NCBI GenBank assembly: GCA_027007005.1
Contig: JALTFO010000176.1
Coordinates: 1-52,157 of the forward strand
Reading direction: 5' to 3'
Origin: Candidatus Bipolaricaulota bacterium
GTDB taxonomy: Bacteria; Bipolaricaulota; Bipolaricaulia; UBA7950; UBA9294
DNA length: 52,157 bases
Below the pieces are notes generated by a model that did not search any database, was not told the origin of the DNA, and saw nothing but the letters and a program-made list of their open reading frames with translations. Made by a program: the position numbers and the translations under genes. Each line of letters opens with the position of its first letter. Position 1 is the first letter of the stretch. This document shows, piece by piece, positions 16,523 to 24,726 of the stretch.

Positions 16523-16875
16523 CTTATCACCCCCTCTCTTTGGGAGAATATCAAGTATTATAGGCAGGAGGCGTAAGCTTGTCAATACAACGCATTGCCT
16601 CACGCAAGGAATGTACTGAAAAGAGGAGGTGATGGCCACGTCCAGCCAAGTGGTGTAATGGGTGATAGTGTTAACCTCGTCCATTGCTTGTAGTTGCAGC
16701 ATTCTCTCGGAAAGGCGGTACTTGATTTCCCGCTAATACAGGGCATAAACCCAGCCTTCCTCAGTATGAGCAAGTGCTCGGTTTGCACTGCGACTTATGA
16801 GGCAACACTTGTCATTCACCACAAATCGTCCTATGATGGAATTGTAATCATGCGCAAGCGATCGGAGGTGGTTTG
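16523..16875. other. 353-bp gap between hup and the VWA gene
   Basis: Holds the hup promoter on the minus strand (16557-16585). On the plus strand GAGGAGGT precedes a 9-codon frame at 16632-16658, and a 35-codon frame at 16768-16876 has a CxxC but no ribosome site. I do not call either a gene. No terminator or RNA was recognised. Confidence 0.5.
16557..16585 (-). promoter_or_regulatory. consensus promoter of hup
   Basis: TTGACA (complement of 16580-16585), 17-bp spacer, TATAAT (complement of 16557-16562): a perfect housekeeping promoter, with the start about 35 bp downstream. Confidence 0.9.
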
Positions 16876-18303
16876 ATGCGCAGCAAGTGTCGAGAAGTGA
16901 TTGTAGGCACAGTGGTGCTTCTAATGGTATCTATCGCAGCCTTCGTGGTGGTTGCTCAACCGACTACGTACGCTGGCGTCACGTTCCCCCTCGGCGATCT
17001 TTCGTTTGCCGATCGTGCAATTTCGTATGTCGCAGCAAGCTGCGTCGATCAGCCATACGCCGATGCCAGTGCTGCCCTTGGGCCTCCCGATTGCTGTGAC
17101 AGCTCGTGTCAAGGGTGCTCAGGTTGCGATCCATGTGCTGTTGCTCTTGGTTTCCGCTTGAGCGAGATCGACGACCGCGGACGCCTTGTCCTCGAGTTTA
17201 CCGACAACGTTCTGCGCGACGTGGCAGGCGATGATCTGTTTGTGTACATCACGAATGATAAGGCATGCCGAGTGGAGATTAGCACCGATGGGAGCAATTA
17301 CATACTAGTAGGGGAGGTAACCGGATACCCAGCGAAGATCGATATCGCTCCGTTTGTTTCTTCCGATCAAACGTTCCGCTTTGTGCGCCTCTCTGATGTC
17401 CCATCTGACGAGGGAAAGTCGCGTTGTCCGGGACCAAGTATAGATGCGGTCGGAGCGATGGGCGATCCAGTCGCAACACAGGAGCGCGGCGAGGTGCTTG
17501 GATCACTAGAGCTTCTCCCTACGGGTGCACTTGCCCTGTCCGTTGGGTCAGCGCCTCAAAACCTACTGATCATACTTGACACATCGTCGAGCATGAGCGA
17601 ACCGTTTGAGGGTTCGACGAAGATTGCCGTCGCAAAACAGGTCCTCTCAGATCTGATAAGCGACCTTCCCGACGGAATGGATGTCGGACTGCGTATCTTT
17701 GGCGGGTGTGAGAACAGCCAGCTTCTCCTTCCCATTTCAACTCTCGATCGCGCCGCATTACATGCGAAGATTGTAGCAATCAACACCGGAGGGCCAACCC
17801 CGATCGCCTACACGCTAGAGCAAACAAAGGGCGACTTCGCCAACATTTCCGGTAAGAAGCTGATCCTCCTTGTCAGCGACGGCCAAGAGACCTGCCATGG
17901 TAAACCTGTCCAAGCAGCAAAGGACCTACTTGCTGCTGGGTATGACCTGCGAATCGATGTAGTTGGTTTTGATGTTGCTGGACAAGATGGTACAGCGGAG
18001 AAGCTACGCCAAATCGCCGATGCAACACATGGTACGTACTACGATGCTCAGAGTAGCCAACAACTACGAACTGCGCTGCAGAGCATAATCACGGTTAATT
18101 ATCAGGTCTTCGATCAGAATGGAAAAAAGGTGTTTGATGGTGTCCTTGGCGAGGCGGGACCACAACTTCCGCCAGGATCGTACCGCGTAGTTCTCTTGAG
18201 CAACCCTCCTCTTGTGCTAGAGAATGTTGTTGTGCAATCGGGAGAGACAACGAAGATTCAAGTCACACGCACTGAGAGTGGGTACAAGGCTGATCACAAC
18301 TGA
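16876..18303 (+). CDS. exported von Willebrand factor A domain protein
   Basis: A 475-residue exported protein. After a signal peptide (about 1-28) comes a beta-sandwich domain (about 38-205) of the kind with ALGPPD, LEFTDN and DLFVYI blocks, seen in bacterial surface proteins. It is interrupted by a cysteine cluster at 73-87, in which four cysteines are spaced CxxCxxCxxC (78, 81, 84, 87). The VWA domain (about 228-410) has an intact MIDAS start D235-T-S-S-S, a TPIAYTL loop and an LVSDGQETC strand. The C-terminus adds a small beta domain. GGAGGTGG precedes ATG 16876. A metal-dependent adhesion or surface role is likely. Exported disulfide enzymes lie nearby (19533-21260). Confidence 0.82.
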   Translation: MRSKCREVIVGTVVLLMVSIAAFVVVAQPTTYAGVTFPLGDLSFADRAISYVAASCVDQPYADASAALGPPDCCDSSCQGCSGCDPCAVALGFRLSEIDDRGRLVLEFTDNVLRDVAGDDLFVYITNDKACRVEISTDGSNYILVGEVTGYPAKIDIAPFVSSDQTFRFVRLSDVPSDEGKSRCPGPSIDAVGAMGDPVATQERGEVLGSLELLPTGALALSVGSAPQNLLIILDTSSSMSEPFEGSTKIAVAKQVLSDLISDLPDGMDVGLRIFGGCENSQLLLPISTLDRAALHAKIVAINTGGPTPIAYTLEQTKGDFANISGKKLILLVSDGQETCHGKPVQAAKDLLAAGYDLRIDVVGFDVAGQDGTAEKLRQIADATHGTYYDAQSSQQLRTALQSIITVNYQVFDQNGKKVFDGVLGEAGPQLPPGSYRVVLLSNPPLVLENVVVQSGETTKIQVTRTESGYKADHN

Positions 18304-18308
18304 CACGG

Positions 18309-18599
18309 CTAGTTGGCCGTATATTGGCTATCTTGATCTTTTAGCTCGGAGATGATTGAGGAAAGGTCTGTTTCGATACTGTGCAGACGGCCTTCGATCT
18401 CTCCTTGATCGACGGATGCTAATCTGAGAATGGGATCGGTGTCGATTTCTCTTAGGTAGCCGTCGATCTCCGCCAGAACAGATGATATTTTCTCCACTCC
18501 GCCAGCGGGTTGTGCTTCGTCGAAAAGTTCTATGCACTGGCGTAGGTTTTCAATCGAGCTTCCTATTAGATTAAGTAAGTCGTTCATATCGGTATCCAT
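18309..18599 (-). CDS. small helical protein of unknown function
   Basis: A 96-residue acidic product made of predicted amphipathic helices with heptad-like hydrophobic spacing. No family recognised and no strong ribosome site, though ATG 18587 is an alternative start. It converges with the VWA gene (5-bp gap) and lies 73 bp after the sigma-factor gene on the same strand. It could be a partner of the sigma factor, but nothing in the sequence shows this. Confidence 0.45.
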   Translation of the reverse strand: MDTDMNDLLNLIGSSIENLRQCIELFDEAQPAGGVEKISSVLAEIDGYLREIDTDPILRLASVDQGEIEGRLHSIETDLSSIISELKDQDSQYTAN

Positions 18600-18672
18600 T
18601 CTCTACTTTGATTATGCCTGCAATCCGGCTTTCTTAGCTCTACACGCCGTTCTATGCATAGTTTTGCACGGT

Positions 18673-19470
18673 CTACCCATTGTTATCGCCGAGTACCTTT
18701 CCCTTGACCTCGTGCAGCGCCTGCTCCTTCATCCGCGATACTTGTCGCTGTGATATGTTGAGCTCTTTACCTATCTGTGCCTGAGTTTTCCCTTGGTAGA
18801 ATAGCCCCCTGATCACCTGCTGTTGCATCTGGGCCAATTTATCGATGGTGACGGCAATTCGCATGTGGATGTCTGAAGGTGGCCTTGCGGCTGCCTTGTA
18901 CATGCTTGTGATACTAGGGGCGGGAGGATGTGGGTCTTGACTGCGCCGTTCCTCATCGATGGAGACGTACGACATTGCCTTGCGTCCGCGCAGTAGCTCG
19001 ACCACCTGTTCCTCTGTAAGGTCCATCTGGCTCGCGATTTCCTCGATCCGAGGTGGTCGTTCATTCTGCTGAAAGAAGTCCTCTTCGACCTCCTTTAACT
19101 TTTGCTCCATCGCTTGTACCCATTGTGGAATGCGGATTGTCGAGTGCTTGTCGCGGATATAATGGCGTATCTCTCCCTTTATTAGGTAGCTTGCGTAAGT
19201 AGAGAAGCGAATGCTGCGCGCCAGATCGAAGTTTGTGACCGCATTAAGCAGACCAATGTATCCAGCTTGCACAAGGTCATCGAACATCTCTCCAGAATTT
19301 AGGAATGAGGATGCAATTGACTTAACAAGGCCCACGTTGCGCTTTATTATCTCCTCGCGCACATGCGACGAGTAAGCCGAATCGCCGTTCCTCTGAGACA
19401 CATGGCGCAACAGCTTAATCAGCCGCTCGTTTGATAGGTTGGCAAACAGCTCTGCCTCGGTTTCGGACAC
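18673..19470 (-). CDS. RNA polymerase sigma factor, SigB/SigF-like
   Basis: A 265-residue sigma-70 family factor of group 3, without region 1.1. Region 2 is clear (DDLVQAGYIGLLNAVTNFD, FSTYASYLIKGEIRHYIRDK), then region 3 (PRIEEIASQMDLTEEQV) and a region 4 helix-turn-helix at the C-terminus (KTQAQIGKELNISQRQVSRM). This matches the SigB/SigF/SigG/FliA branch, so it should drive a specialised regulon such as stress or envelope genes. The ATG at 19506 sits on a TATACT box and has no ribosome site; the GTG at 19470, with AGGAGG 11 nt before it, is a better start. No anti-sigma factor is adjacent. Confidence 0.85.
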   Translation of the reverse strand: MSETEAELFANLSNERLIKLLRHVSQRNGDSAYSSHVREEIIKRNVGLVKSIASSFLNSGEMFDDLVQAGYIGLLNAVTNFDLARSIRFSTYASYLIKGEIRHYIRDKHSTIRIPQWVQAMEQKLKEVEEDFFQQNERPPRIEEIASQMDLTEEQVVELLRGRKAMSYVSIDEERRSQDPHPPAPSITSMYKAAARPPSDIHMRIAVTIDKLAQMQQQVIRGLFYQGKTQAQIGKELNISQRQVSRMKEQALHEVKGKVLGDNNG

Positions 19471-19532
19471 GCTTCCCGGTACCTCCTGGTATTCAGTATA
19501 GCACATCTTATGACTTGGGCGATGGCTACACG

Positions 19533-20093
19533 CTACAACCCCTGGAGGATCAAGAGCGCGATGAACAATCCGACGAACGCGCCGACAATGAGGATATCTT
19601 TCAGCACAGCCTTTCCTCCCTCGACGTAGTCGAGCGGTGAGGGGCAGCCAAGTTGGATACAGTCGCCGACGGCCGTGCGCAGGTTAATCTCCTGCGCTCT
19701 ACCAGCACCGACAATTGCCTGGTCGCCAACGAAGATCACCGGAACCTGCGTAGCCACTATTCCGTAGTGCGCGGAGAGCTTCCACAGCAGAGCACTGCTT
19801 CCGGGGGCATTAATCTCGTAGCGAGCGACCGGGACTTCCTCGTGCCCAGCCAATAGCTCGTCGAGGAGCCCCTCCATCGTCACGCAGTGCGGACAACCAT
19901 CCTCGTAGAAGACGACAATCATCGGAGCGGAAGTGTTTGGTTTAACCTCTGGTGGCGCGACTGTCTGCGATGAAGTCTGAACCTGCTCTTGCGTACTAGA
20001 CATCTGTGATGGTGTTTGCACCTGCGCATAGGCCGACACTGCGATGAGAAGCATCCCAATCAGCACGACAAACCATCTTCCCTCCCTCGTCAT
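19533..20093 (-). CDS. exported thioredoxin-like protein with C-terminal membrane helix
   Basis: A 186-residue protein: signal peptide (1-24), a Gln/Thr-rich linker to about 50, a thioredoxin fold with the active site EDGCPHC near residue 66 and a cis-proline QVPVIFVG near 116, and a C-terminal membrane helix (about 165-185). Two further cysteines (DCIQLGC) lie near 145. It is probably anchored outside the membrane and handles disulfides. It follows the thioredoxin-CcdA gene by 9 bp, with which it shares the CPHC site, so they likely form one redox system. Confidence 0.75.
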   Translation of the reverse strand: MTREGRWFVVLIGMLLIAVSAYAQVQTPSQMSSTQEQVQTSSQTVAPPEVKPNTSAPMIVVFYEDGCPHCVTMEGLLDELLAGHEEVPVARYEINAPGSSALLWKLSAHYGIVATQVPVIFVGDQAIVGAGRAQEINLRTAVGDCIQLGCPSPLDYVEGGKAVLKDILIVGAFVGLFIALLILQGL

Positions 20094-20102
20094 CGACCCC
20101 TC

Positions 20103-21260
20103 CTACATATATTTCAATTGCACGGCTATAATCATTCCTGCACCGAGCAGGAACATAATTATACCCGATATCAAATGCAGTTTACCCAACCGCGCAGACC
20201 GCCATTTTTCCGCCCGAGCCGTGGTCGTGTAGCCAAGACTCACCGCGAGTGTGATAATGAGCAGTGGAAGGATGAAAATCAAGTTGTAGAACAGGAGGAG
20301 GCCTATCCCATGGGACTTAGTTGTCGTCTTTGAAAGGAGGGCAAGGATGGCGATGTACGGACCAGAAGAACACGGAAGAAGAAACAGTGAATCGAGCACA
20401 CCAACAGCAAATGCCCCCGGCACAGAGACGACAGAGCTGGTAATCTTCTTTACGAGCGGGCGCCAGCGCGTGGGAACCTCGATCGTGAACCACTTACCGT
20501 AGGCGAAGTAGTCTTTCGTGTTCCACAGGCCCAAGAGAATTGCGAGCCCAGAAACAACTAGGATAAATGGACGTTGCACCCCAGCCGCTTGAATCGCCGA
20601 GAAGATTCCAATTCCCATCAAGAAATATGAGACGTAGACGGCAGCGATAAATGCAAGCCCGGCTTGCCACATCTTTCCCTTCTTTCCCGCCACGAGGAGC
20701 GTCCCTAGAAGAAGGACGAGCACTGCAAACGTGCACGGGTTAACCGAATCCGCGGCAGCAGCCAAAATCACAGCGGGGATTGTCAGCTTCCTCGTTAATT
20801 CGGTCCCGGTTGCCGCCTCCGCCTTTGTCATGGGAGAGGGAGCGTTCGTGTCGATCGCGTCAGCGATTACCTGCTCAAGCTTCATCTCAGCAGTGCGTCC
20901 GCTGAGCGTTACCGGGGAATTGGGAAGGCCATAGAACGTATTGGCGACCATCGCCACATCGCCGATGAAGATGATGGGCACAGAGCCGAGATTCGCGCCG
21001 TAGGCAGAGAGGAGGCGATTGAGAAGATCGTGCGCATCTGGATCGTGGATTTCGTGGCGGACGATCTTAAGCTGCGGGTAGTCCGGCTCGATCCGCTGTA
21101 GAAAACTTTCAATCCGTGCGCAGTGAGGACAGCCATCTTCATAGAAGAGCACAAGCTGCGTGGCGTAGCTAGCTACGGAGAGTCCTACAATCATAGTGCA
21201 GGCAACCAGCACTACGAGGCCCGCAGATATCCTCCGCTCTGACGTCTCAATCCCGATCAT
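20103..21260 (-). CDS. thioredoxin-CcdA/DsbD-like fusion membrane protein
   Basis: A 385-residue fusion. After the first membrane segment (about 12-36) lies an extracytoplasmic thioredoxin-type domain with EDGCPHCAR and the cis-proline SVPIIFIGD. A six-helix CcdA/DsbD transmembrane region follows, with the two redox cysteines in NPCTF and LPCSSGP. CcdA-type proteins pass electrons from cytoplasmic thioredoxin to the outer face. Here carrier and acceptor are in one chain, as a shortened DsbD. The start at 21260 has GAGGAGG 5 nt upstream and is preferred over 21302. With the next gene it could reduce or isomerise disulfides in the Cys-rich exported proteins nearby, an inference. Confidence 0.8.
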   Translation of the reverse strand: MIGIETSERRISAGLVVLVACTMIVGLSVASYATQLVLFYEDGCPHCARIESFLQRIEPDYPQLKIVRHEIHDPDAHDLLNRLLSAYGANLGSVPIIFIGDVAMVANTFYGLPNSPVTLSGRTAEMKLEQVIADAIDTNAPSPMTKAEAATGTELTRKLTIPAVILAAAADSVNPCTFAVLVLLLGTLLVAGKKGKMWQAGLAFIAAVYVSYFLMGIGIFSAIQAAGVQRPFILVVSGLAILLGLWNTKDYFAYGKWFTIEVPTRWRPLVKKITSSVVSVPGAFAVGVLDSLFLLPCSSGPYIAILALLSKTTTKSHGIGLLLFYNLIFILPLLIITLAVSLGYTTTARAEKWRSARLGKLHLISGIIMFLLGAGMIIAVQLKYM

Positions 21261-21341
21261 CCTTCCTCCTCTCGCGCGACTATGTTCATCAATTTTCCGC
21301 AATCTCTCATCGGTGTTCCCAACCGTGACTTCCGTAGCCTA

Positions 21342-21372
21342 AACGTGGCAGACAAGCTGCCCCGCTACACAA
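21342..21372 (+). repeat. second copy of the AACGTGGCAGAC repeat
   Basis: Identical to 316-334 for 19 bases, then a one-base gap, then GCTACACAA in both. It lies upstream of the thioredoxin-CcdA gene, as the first copy lies upstream of the ATPase gene. Confidence 0.6.
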
Positions 21373-21567
21373 GAACGGAGCTCCTCGATCGTTCTTCCGT
21401 GCCTGACTTTCCCGCTATCTACTGTTCCGTCGGCACACGCAGGATGAACTCATCACCGAGCACACTTGTCCACTCATTCAGGTCTCCTATCAGGCTTTTC
21501 ACATTTGTCAATCCCTCCGGGTTGGATTCCCCTCCCCTTAGGTCGTTCTGTTCACAATGCCTCTTGA

Positions 21568-21592
21568 TACCCCGTCTGCTTGCGGCGGGGTA
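21568..21592 (-). terminator. possible terminator of the ars operon
   Basis: TACCCCG/CGGGGTA, 7-bp stem with an 11-nt loop, 15 bp past the arsC remnant stop. No T run, so the call is weak. Confidence 0.3.
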
Positions 21593-21607
21593 GTTCACTT
21601 TCCCTCC

Positions 21608-21919
21608 TCATGGAATCTTGACGAGATCCTCCATGCTTGTGCGTATGAGGTTGCGCACAGGCGGCGAAACTCTTCGATCGCTCTCTCCCTTCGATCGGGT
21701 ATCACCCACGGTACTAATGTCGATGAGCTTTGGAACCTGGTGCGAGATGTCGATCTCCAGTTTTCCCATTACCTCTGCGGCGCTTTGATCTACGCGCAAG
21801 ATTGAACGCGTTCCTGCAGAGGAGACAGGCACCGGGAAATCGGTGAAGGCGGGCGCGAAGCCCTCCGCCATCTGTGAGCGACAGGAATTCTCAATGCACA
21901 CCAGCAATATCGACTTCAA
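21608..21919 (-). pseudogene. arsC: decayed arsenate reductase (LMW-phosphatase type)
   Basis: The N-terminal half is a good arsenate reductase: the P-loop CIENSCRSQMAEG near residue 8 with catalytic Cys and Arg, then SAGT and an SHQVPK motif. After about residue 68 the family sequence stops. The part with the MGC cysteine and the Asp of the DP loop is missing. A neighbouring frame then encodes IPDRRERAIEEFRRL, the usual C-terminal helix of ArsC, while the annotated frame ends with VRNLIRTSMEDLV. So there is an internal deletion and at least one frameshift. It overlaps acr3 by 4 bp. The 103-residue product is probably inactive, so arsenate must be reduced elsewhere, if at all. Confidence 0.7.
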
Positions 21920-22974
21920 GACTCCCCCAACGCAGCTTGCGGGAATCTATTTCGGGTACGATTGGCGAACCAGACCAGGCTCAGCATTATCGGCACCTCC
22001 TCCAGTACTCCGACCACTGTCGCCAGGGCAGCGCCCGACTCCAATCCAAACAAGGAGATTGCCACCGCCACCGCAAGCTCGAAGAAGTTGCTTGCCCCGA
22101 TCATCGCTGCCGGCGCGGCGATTGAGTGGTTAATCCGTAGAAGATAGGCGACGCCGTAGCCAAGCGCGAAGATAAAGAATGTTTGAAGCGCCAACGGGAT
22201 CGCTATAAGCAGGATATGCAGTGGATTTCCAATGATCGTTTCCCCTTGATAGGCAAACAAGATGATAAGCGTCAGTAGCAGTCCACCGGTTGCTACCGGC
22301 TTCAGGCGATTGACGAATTGTTCCTGGAACCAATCCTGTCCTCTCTTGCGAATAATCCTCTGGCGCGACAGATACCCCAGCAGCAAAGGTATGACTACAT
22401 ACAGCCCCACCGACAAGAGGATCGTATCGTAGGGCACGTAGATGCGCGAGACACCGAGCAGAAGCTTCACAATTGGGGCGTACAGTAGGATCAGGACAAG
22501 GTCGTTCACAGCCACCTGCACAAGGGTATAAGTTGCATCGCCGCGCGACAGATAACTCCATACAAAGACCATCGCCGTGCAGGGGGCTGCACCAAGAAGG
22601 ATCGCCCCGGAGTAGTACTCGCGAGCAAGATCAGGTGAAATGAAGCGACGAAAAACAACGAATAGGAATAGCGCTGCAATTCCTGCCATGGTGAACGGTT
22701 TGATCGCCCAGTTCACAACTAGCGTTAGGGCCAATCCCTTCGGCTCTCGTCCAACGTGCAGAACACGGGAGAAGTCTATCTGAAGCATCATCGGGTAGAT
22801 CATCAGCCAGATTAGAATCGCCACCGGGATCGAGACATGCGCGATCTCCGCACGCTTCAGTGCTGCAGGGAAACCTGGAAAGAACCAGCCGGTTCCAATC
22901 CCGACCATAATGCACATCCCAACCCATAGCGATAGGTAGCGTTCGAACGAGGAAAGTCCCTTGGCTTCAGTCAC
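21916..22974 (-). CDS. acr3: ACR3-family arsenite efflux permease
   Basis: A 352-residue membrane protein with about ten helices. The ACR3 signature GAAPCTAMVFVWS carries the conserved cysteine, and the LALTLVVNWAIKPF and KRAEIAHVSIPVAILIWLM stretches fit the family. It extrudes arsenite (As(III)) from the cytoplasm, driven by the proton gradient. It starts within the last 8 bp of arsR and ends overlapping arsC, so the order is arsR-acr3-arsC on one transcript. Confidence 0.95.
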   Translation of the reverse strand: MTEAKGLSSFERYLSLWVGMCIMVGIGTGWFFPGFPAALKRAEIAHVSIPVAILIWLMIYPMMLQIDFSRVLHVGREPKGLALTLVVNWAIKPFTMAGIAALFLFVVFRRFISPDLAREYYSGAILLGAAPCTAMVFVWSYLSRGDATYTLVQVAVNDLVLILLYAPIVKLLLGVSRIYVPYDTILLSVGLYVVIPLLLGYLSRQRIIRKRGQDWFQEQFVNRLKPVATGGLLLTLIILFAYQGETIIGNPLHILLIAIPLALQTFFIFALGYGVAYLLRINHSIAAPAAMIGASNFFELAVAVAISLFGLESGAALATVVGVLEEVPIMLSLVWFANRTRNRFPQAALGES

Positions 22975-23350
22975 TTTCTTCGTCCGGGTCGTATCTTGGT
23001 CCGATCACGCAACGCCCGTTCTGGCGCAGCGACAGGCGTGCTTGTAGGCGGTTTAATTGAGTCGTGCACACCTCATCCGGTATCACCGAGCACAAGAAAT
23101 CCATCAGTGCTTTTGTCTCCGGCGTCTTTGTCAGGCAGTAGTAGGCCCAGCGTCCATCACGGCTGCTCTGAAGGAGGTTTGCTTTCTTTAGCAGATATAG
23201 GCTTTTAGCCACCTGGTACTGCGGAAGTTCTAATGCATCCACGACCTCGCAAGCGCATAGGCAGTCCTTGTGATGGAGAAAGAGAGAGAGCACAAGCAGG
23301 CGATCGTGGTTGCCAATTAGGTGAAAAATCTCTGCCCAACGTTCTAGCAT
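22967..23350 (-). CDS. arsR: ArsR/SmtB-family arsenic-responsive repressor
   Basis: A 127-residue winged-helix repressor. The metal-sensing cysteine motif CLCACEVVDAL (ELCVCDL-like) is in the third helix near residue 30, and the DNA-recognition helix LPQYQVAKSLYLLKKANLL follows. Arsenite or antimonite binding to the cysteines releases DNA. The start at 23350 has GAGGTG 6 nt upstream; the longer frame to 23479 would cross the promoter. It overlaps acr3 by 8 bp and likely controls its own operon through the palindrome at 23375-23388. Confidence 0.92.
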   Translation of the reverse strand: MLERWAEIFHLIGNHDRLLVLSLFLHHKDCLCACEVVDALELPQYQVAKSLYLLKKANLLQSSRDGRWAYYCLTKTPETKALMDFLCSVIPDEVCTTQLNRLQARLSLRQNGRCVIGPRYDPDEESD

Positions 23351-23374
23351 CGCGCACCTCATCATATGCCAAAG

Positions 23375-23410
23375 ATAGCATATGCTATACACCACACTGC
23401 AAGATGTCAA
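23375..23410 (-). promoter_or_regulatory. ars promoter with palindromic operator
   Basis: Minus-strand TTGACA (complement of 23405-23410) lies 15-17 bp from overlapping -10 candidates (TATAGC, complement of 23384-23389). ATAGCATATGCTAT (23375-23388) is a perfect 14-bp palindrome covering the -10, a fitting ArsR operator. Confidence 0.6.
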
Positions 23411-23633
23411 CTGTAGAGGTATCGCATGCCGGATGAGCGCGAGACAATGCTGGGATCGCAAATGAGTGGGGCACATCACCTGTCTGCGTGCCTGCCTGTC
23501 CTATTTGACTGCAGACAGACAACGCACAGGCAGATAGGAGACATGATTTTTCGACAATGACGGACAGACGCCTACTGAATATCGATGAACCGGGGCTCGC
23601 GAATCCTATGAGGGACATCACCCAACGTCGCTT

Positions 23634-23662
23634 TTGCACTCGCGGCATCAATTCCATAGAAT
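23634..23662 (+). promoter_or_regulatory. recA promoter
   Basis: TTGCAC (23634-23639), 17-bp spacer, TAGAAT (23657-23662), 32 bp before the recA start. The rest of the 23411-23633 gap has an imperfect hairpin rich in CTGTCTGC repeats (23478-23545). No LexA site of a known type is evident. Confidence 0.6.
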
Positions 23663-23694
23663 AGCTGCAAGATCATAACGAGGGGGCAGACAGG

Positions 23695-24726
23695 ATGGGT
23701 AAGCAAGAGGTACTGGATAGCACGCTAAAGCAAATCAAGAAGGCATACGGTGACGGGGCAATCATGTGGCTCGGCGATGGCGCGCAGGTGCTTGAGGTAG
23801 AGACGGTCCCCACCGGGTCGCTTGCCCTGGATATCGCACTTGGTGTGGGGGGTGTCCCCCGCGGACGGATCGTCGAGATCTTCGGCGCTGAATCGAGTGG
23901 TAAGACGACGCTGGCGCTGCACCTGATCGCCGAGGTGCAAAAGCGCGATGGCACTGCGGCATTCATCGATGCGGAGCACGCCATCGATCCAACCTACACG
24001 CGCGCACTTGGTGTGGACCTCGATCATATCCTCCTCTCGCAGCCGAATTCCGGTGAACAAGCACTTGAGATCACCGAGCAGCTTACCCGCAGCGGGGCAG
24101 TAGATATCATCGTCATCGACTCGGTAGCGGCTCTTGTGCCGATGGCGGAGATCGAAGGCCAGATGGGTGATTCGCAGGTAGGCCTGCAGGCACGACTGAT
24201 GAGCCAAGCAATGCGCAAGCTATCTGGTGCAATCTCACAGTCAAAGACGATTGTCGTGTTCACCAACCAGCTGCGCTCGGTGATCAGCGGAAGCCGTTTC
24301 GGACCATCGACCACAACATCCGGTGGGCGCGCCCTCAAGTTTTATGCCTCAATACGTCTGAACATGTGGAACTCGGGTAGGATCGAGGAAGGGAATAATC
24401 AAGTCGGTACGCACGTGAACGTGCGTGTGGTAAAGAACAAGGTTGCTCCTCCATTCAAAGAGGCCACCTTCGATGTGATCTACGGGCGGGGAATCGTCCG
24501 ATCACGAGACCTGATAAACACTGGCGAGGGGCTGGGAATAATCTCGCGAAGCGGTTCTTGGTATTCCTTTGGTGACAACCGTCTTGGGCAGGGGATAGGA
24601 AACAGCGCCAAGGCCCTGGAAGAGGATCCGAAGCTCGCCGATGAAATCGAAGCCGCCATACGAGAGAAGGCTGGATTGAACCATGAACCGTCGCAAGCAA
24701 GTGAGGAGGCCGCCGACGCCGCGTGA
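23695..24726 (+). CDS. recA: recombinase RecA
   Basis: Forms filaments on single-stranded DNA for strand exchange and SOS signalling. The 343-residue product has Walker A GAESSGKTT (about 64-72), the MAW-like LSQPNSGEQALEI region, loop L1 with GQMGDSQVGLQARLMSQA and loop L2 with FTNQLRSVISGSRFGPS-type sequence. AGGGGG lies 8 nt before the ATG. The length is standard and no intein is present. recX starts inside the end of this gene. Confidence 0.98.
   Translation: MGKQEVLDSTLKQIKKAYGDGAIMWLGDGAQVLEVETVPTGSLALDIALGVGGVPRGRIVEIFGAESSGKTTLALHLIAEVQKRDGTAAFIDAEHAIDPTYTRALGVDLDHILLSQPNSGEQALEITEQLTRSGAVDIIVIDSVAALVPMAEIEGQMGDSQVGLQARLMSQAMRKLSGAISQSKTIVVFTNQLRSVISGSRFGPSTTTSGGRALKFYASIRLNMWNSGRIEEGNNQVGTHVNVRVVKNKVAPPFKEATFDVIYGRGIVRSRDLINTGEGLGIISRSGSWYSFGDNRLGQGIGNSAKALEEDPKLADEIEAAIREKAGLNHEPSQASEEAADAA

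Larger units (their letters stand above)
21261..21607. other. 347-bp gap with a repeat and a hairpin
   Basis: Contains the second copy of the AACGTGGCAGACAAGCTGC repeat (21342-21360, extended to 21372 by GCTACACAA). It also has a 7-bp hairpin, TACCCCG (21568-21574) with CGGGGTA (21586-21592), 15 bp beyond the arsC remnant, possibly its terminator on the minus strand. No credible reading frame was found. Confidence 0.5.

Noticed and set aside
16632-16658. Nine-codon frame behind GAGGAGGT upstream of the VWA gene
   Set aside because: The ribosome site is only 2 nt from the ATG and nothing marks it as a leader peptide.
16768-16876. 35-codon frame with a CxxC before the VWA gene
   Set aside because: No ribosome site; it ends inside the VWA start. 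Possible but unsupported.
23478-23545. CTGTCTGC/GCAGACAG-rich stretch upstream of recA
   Set aside because: The inverted repeat is imperfect and too ragged to call an operator or RNA.
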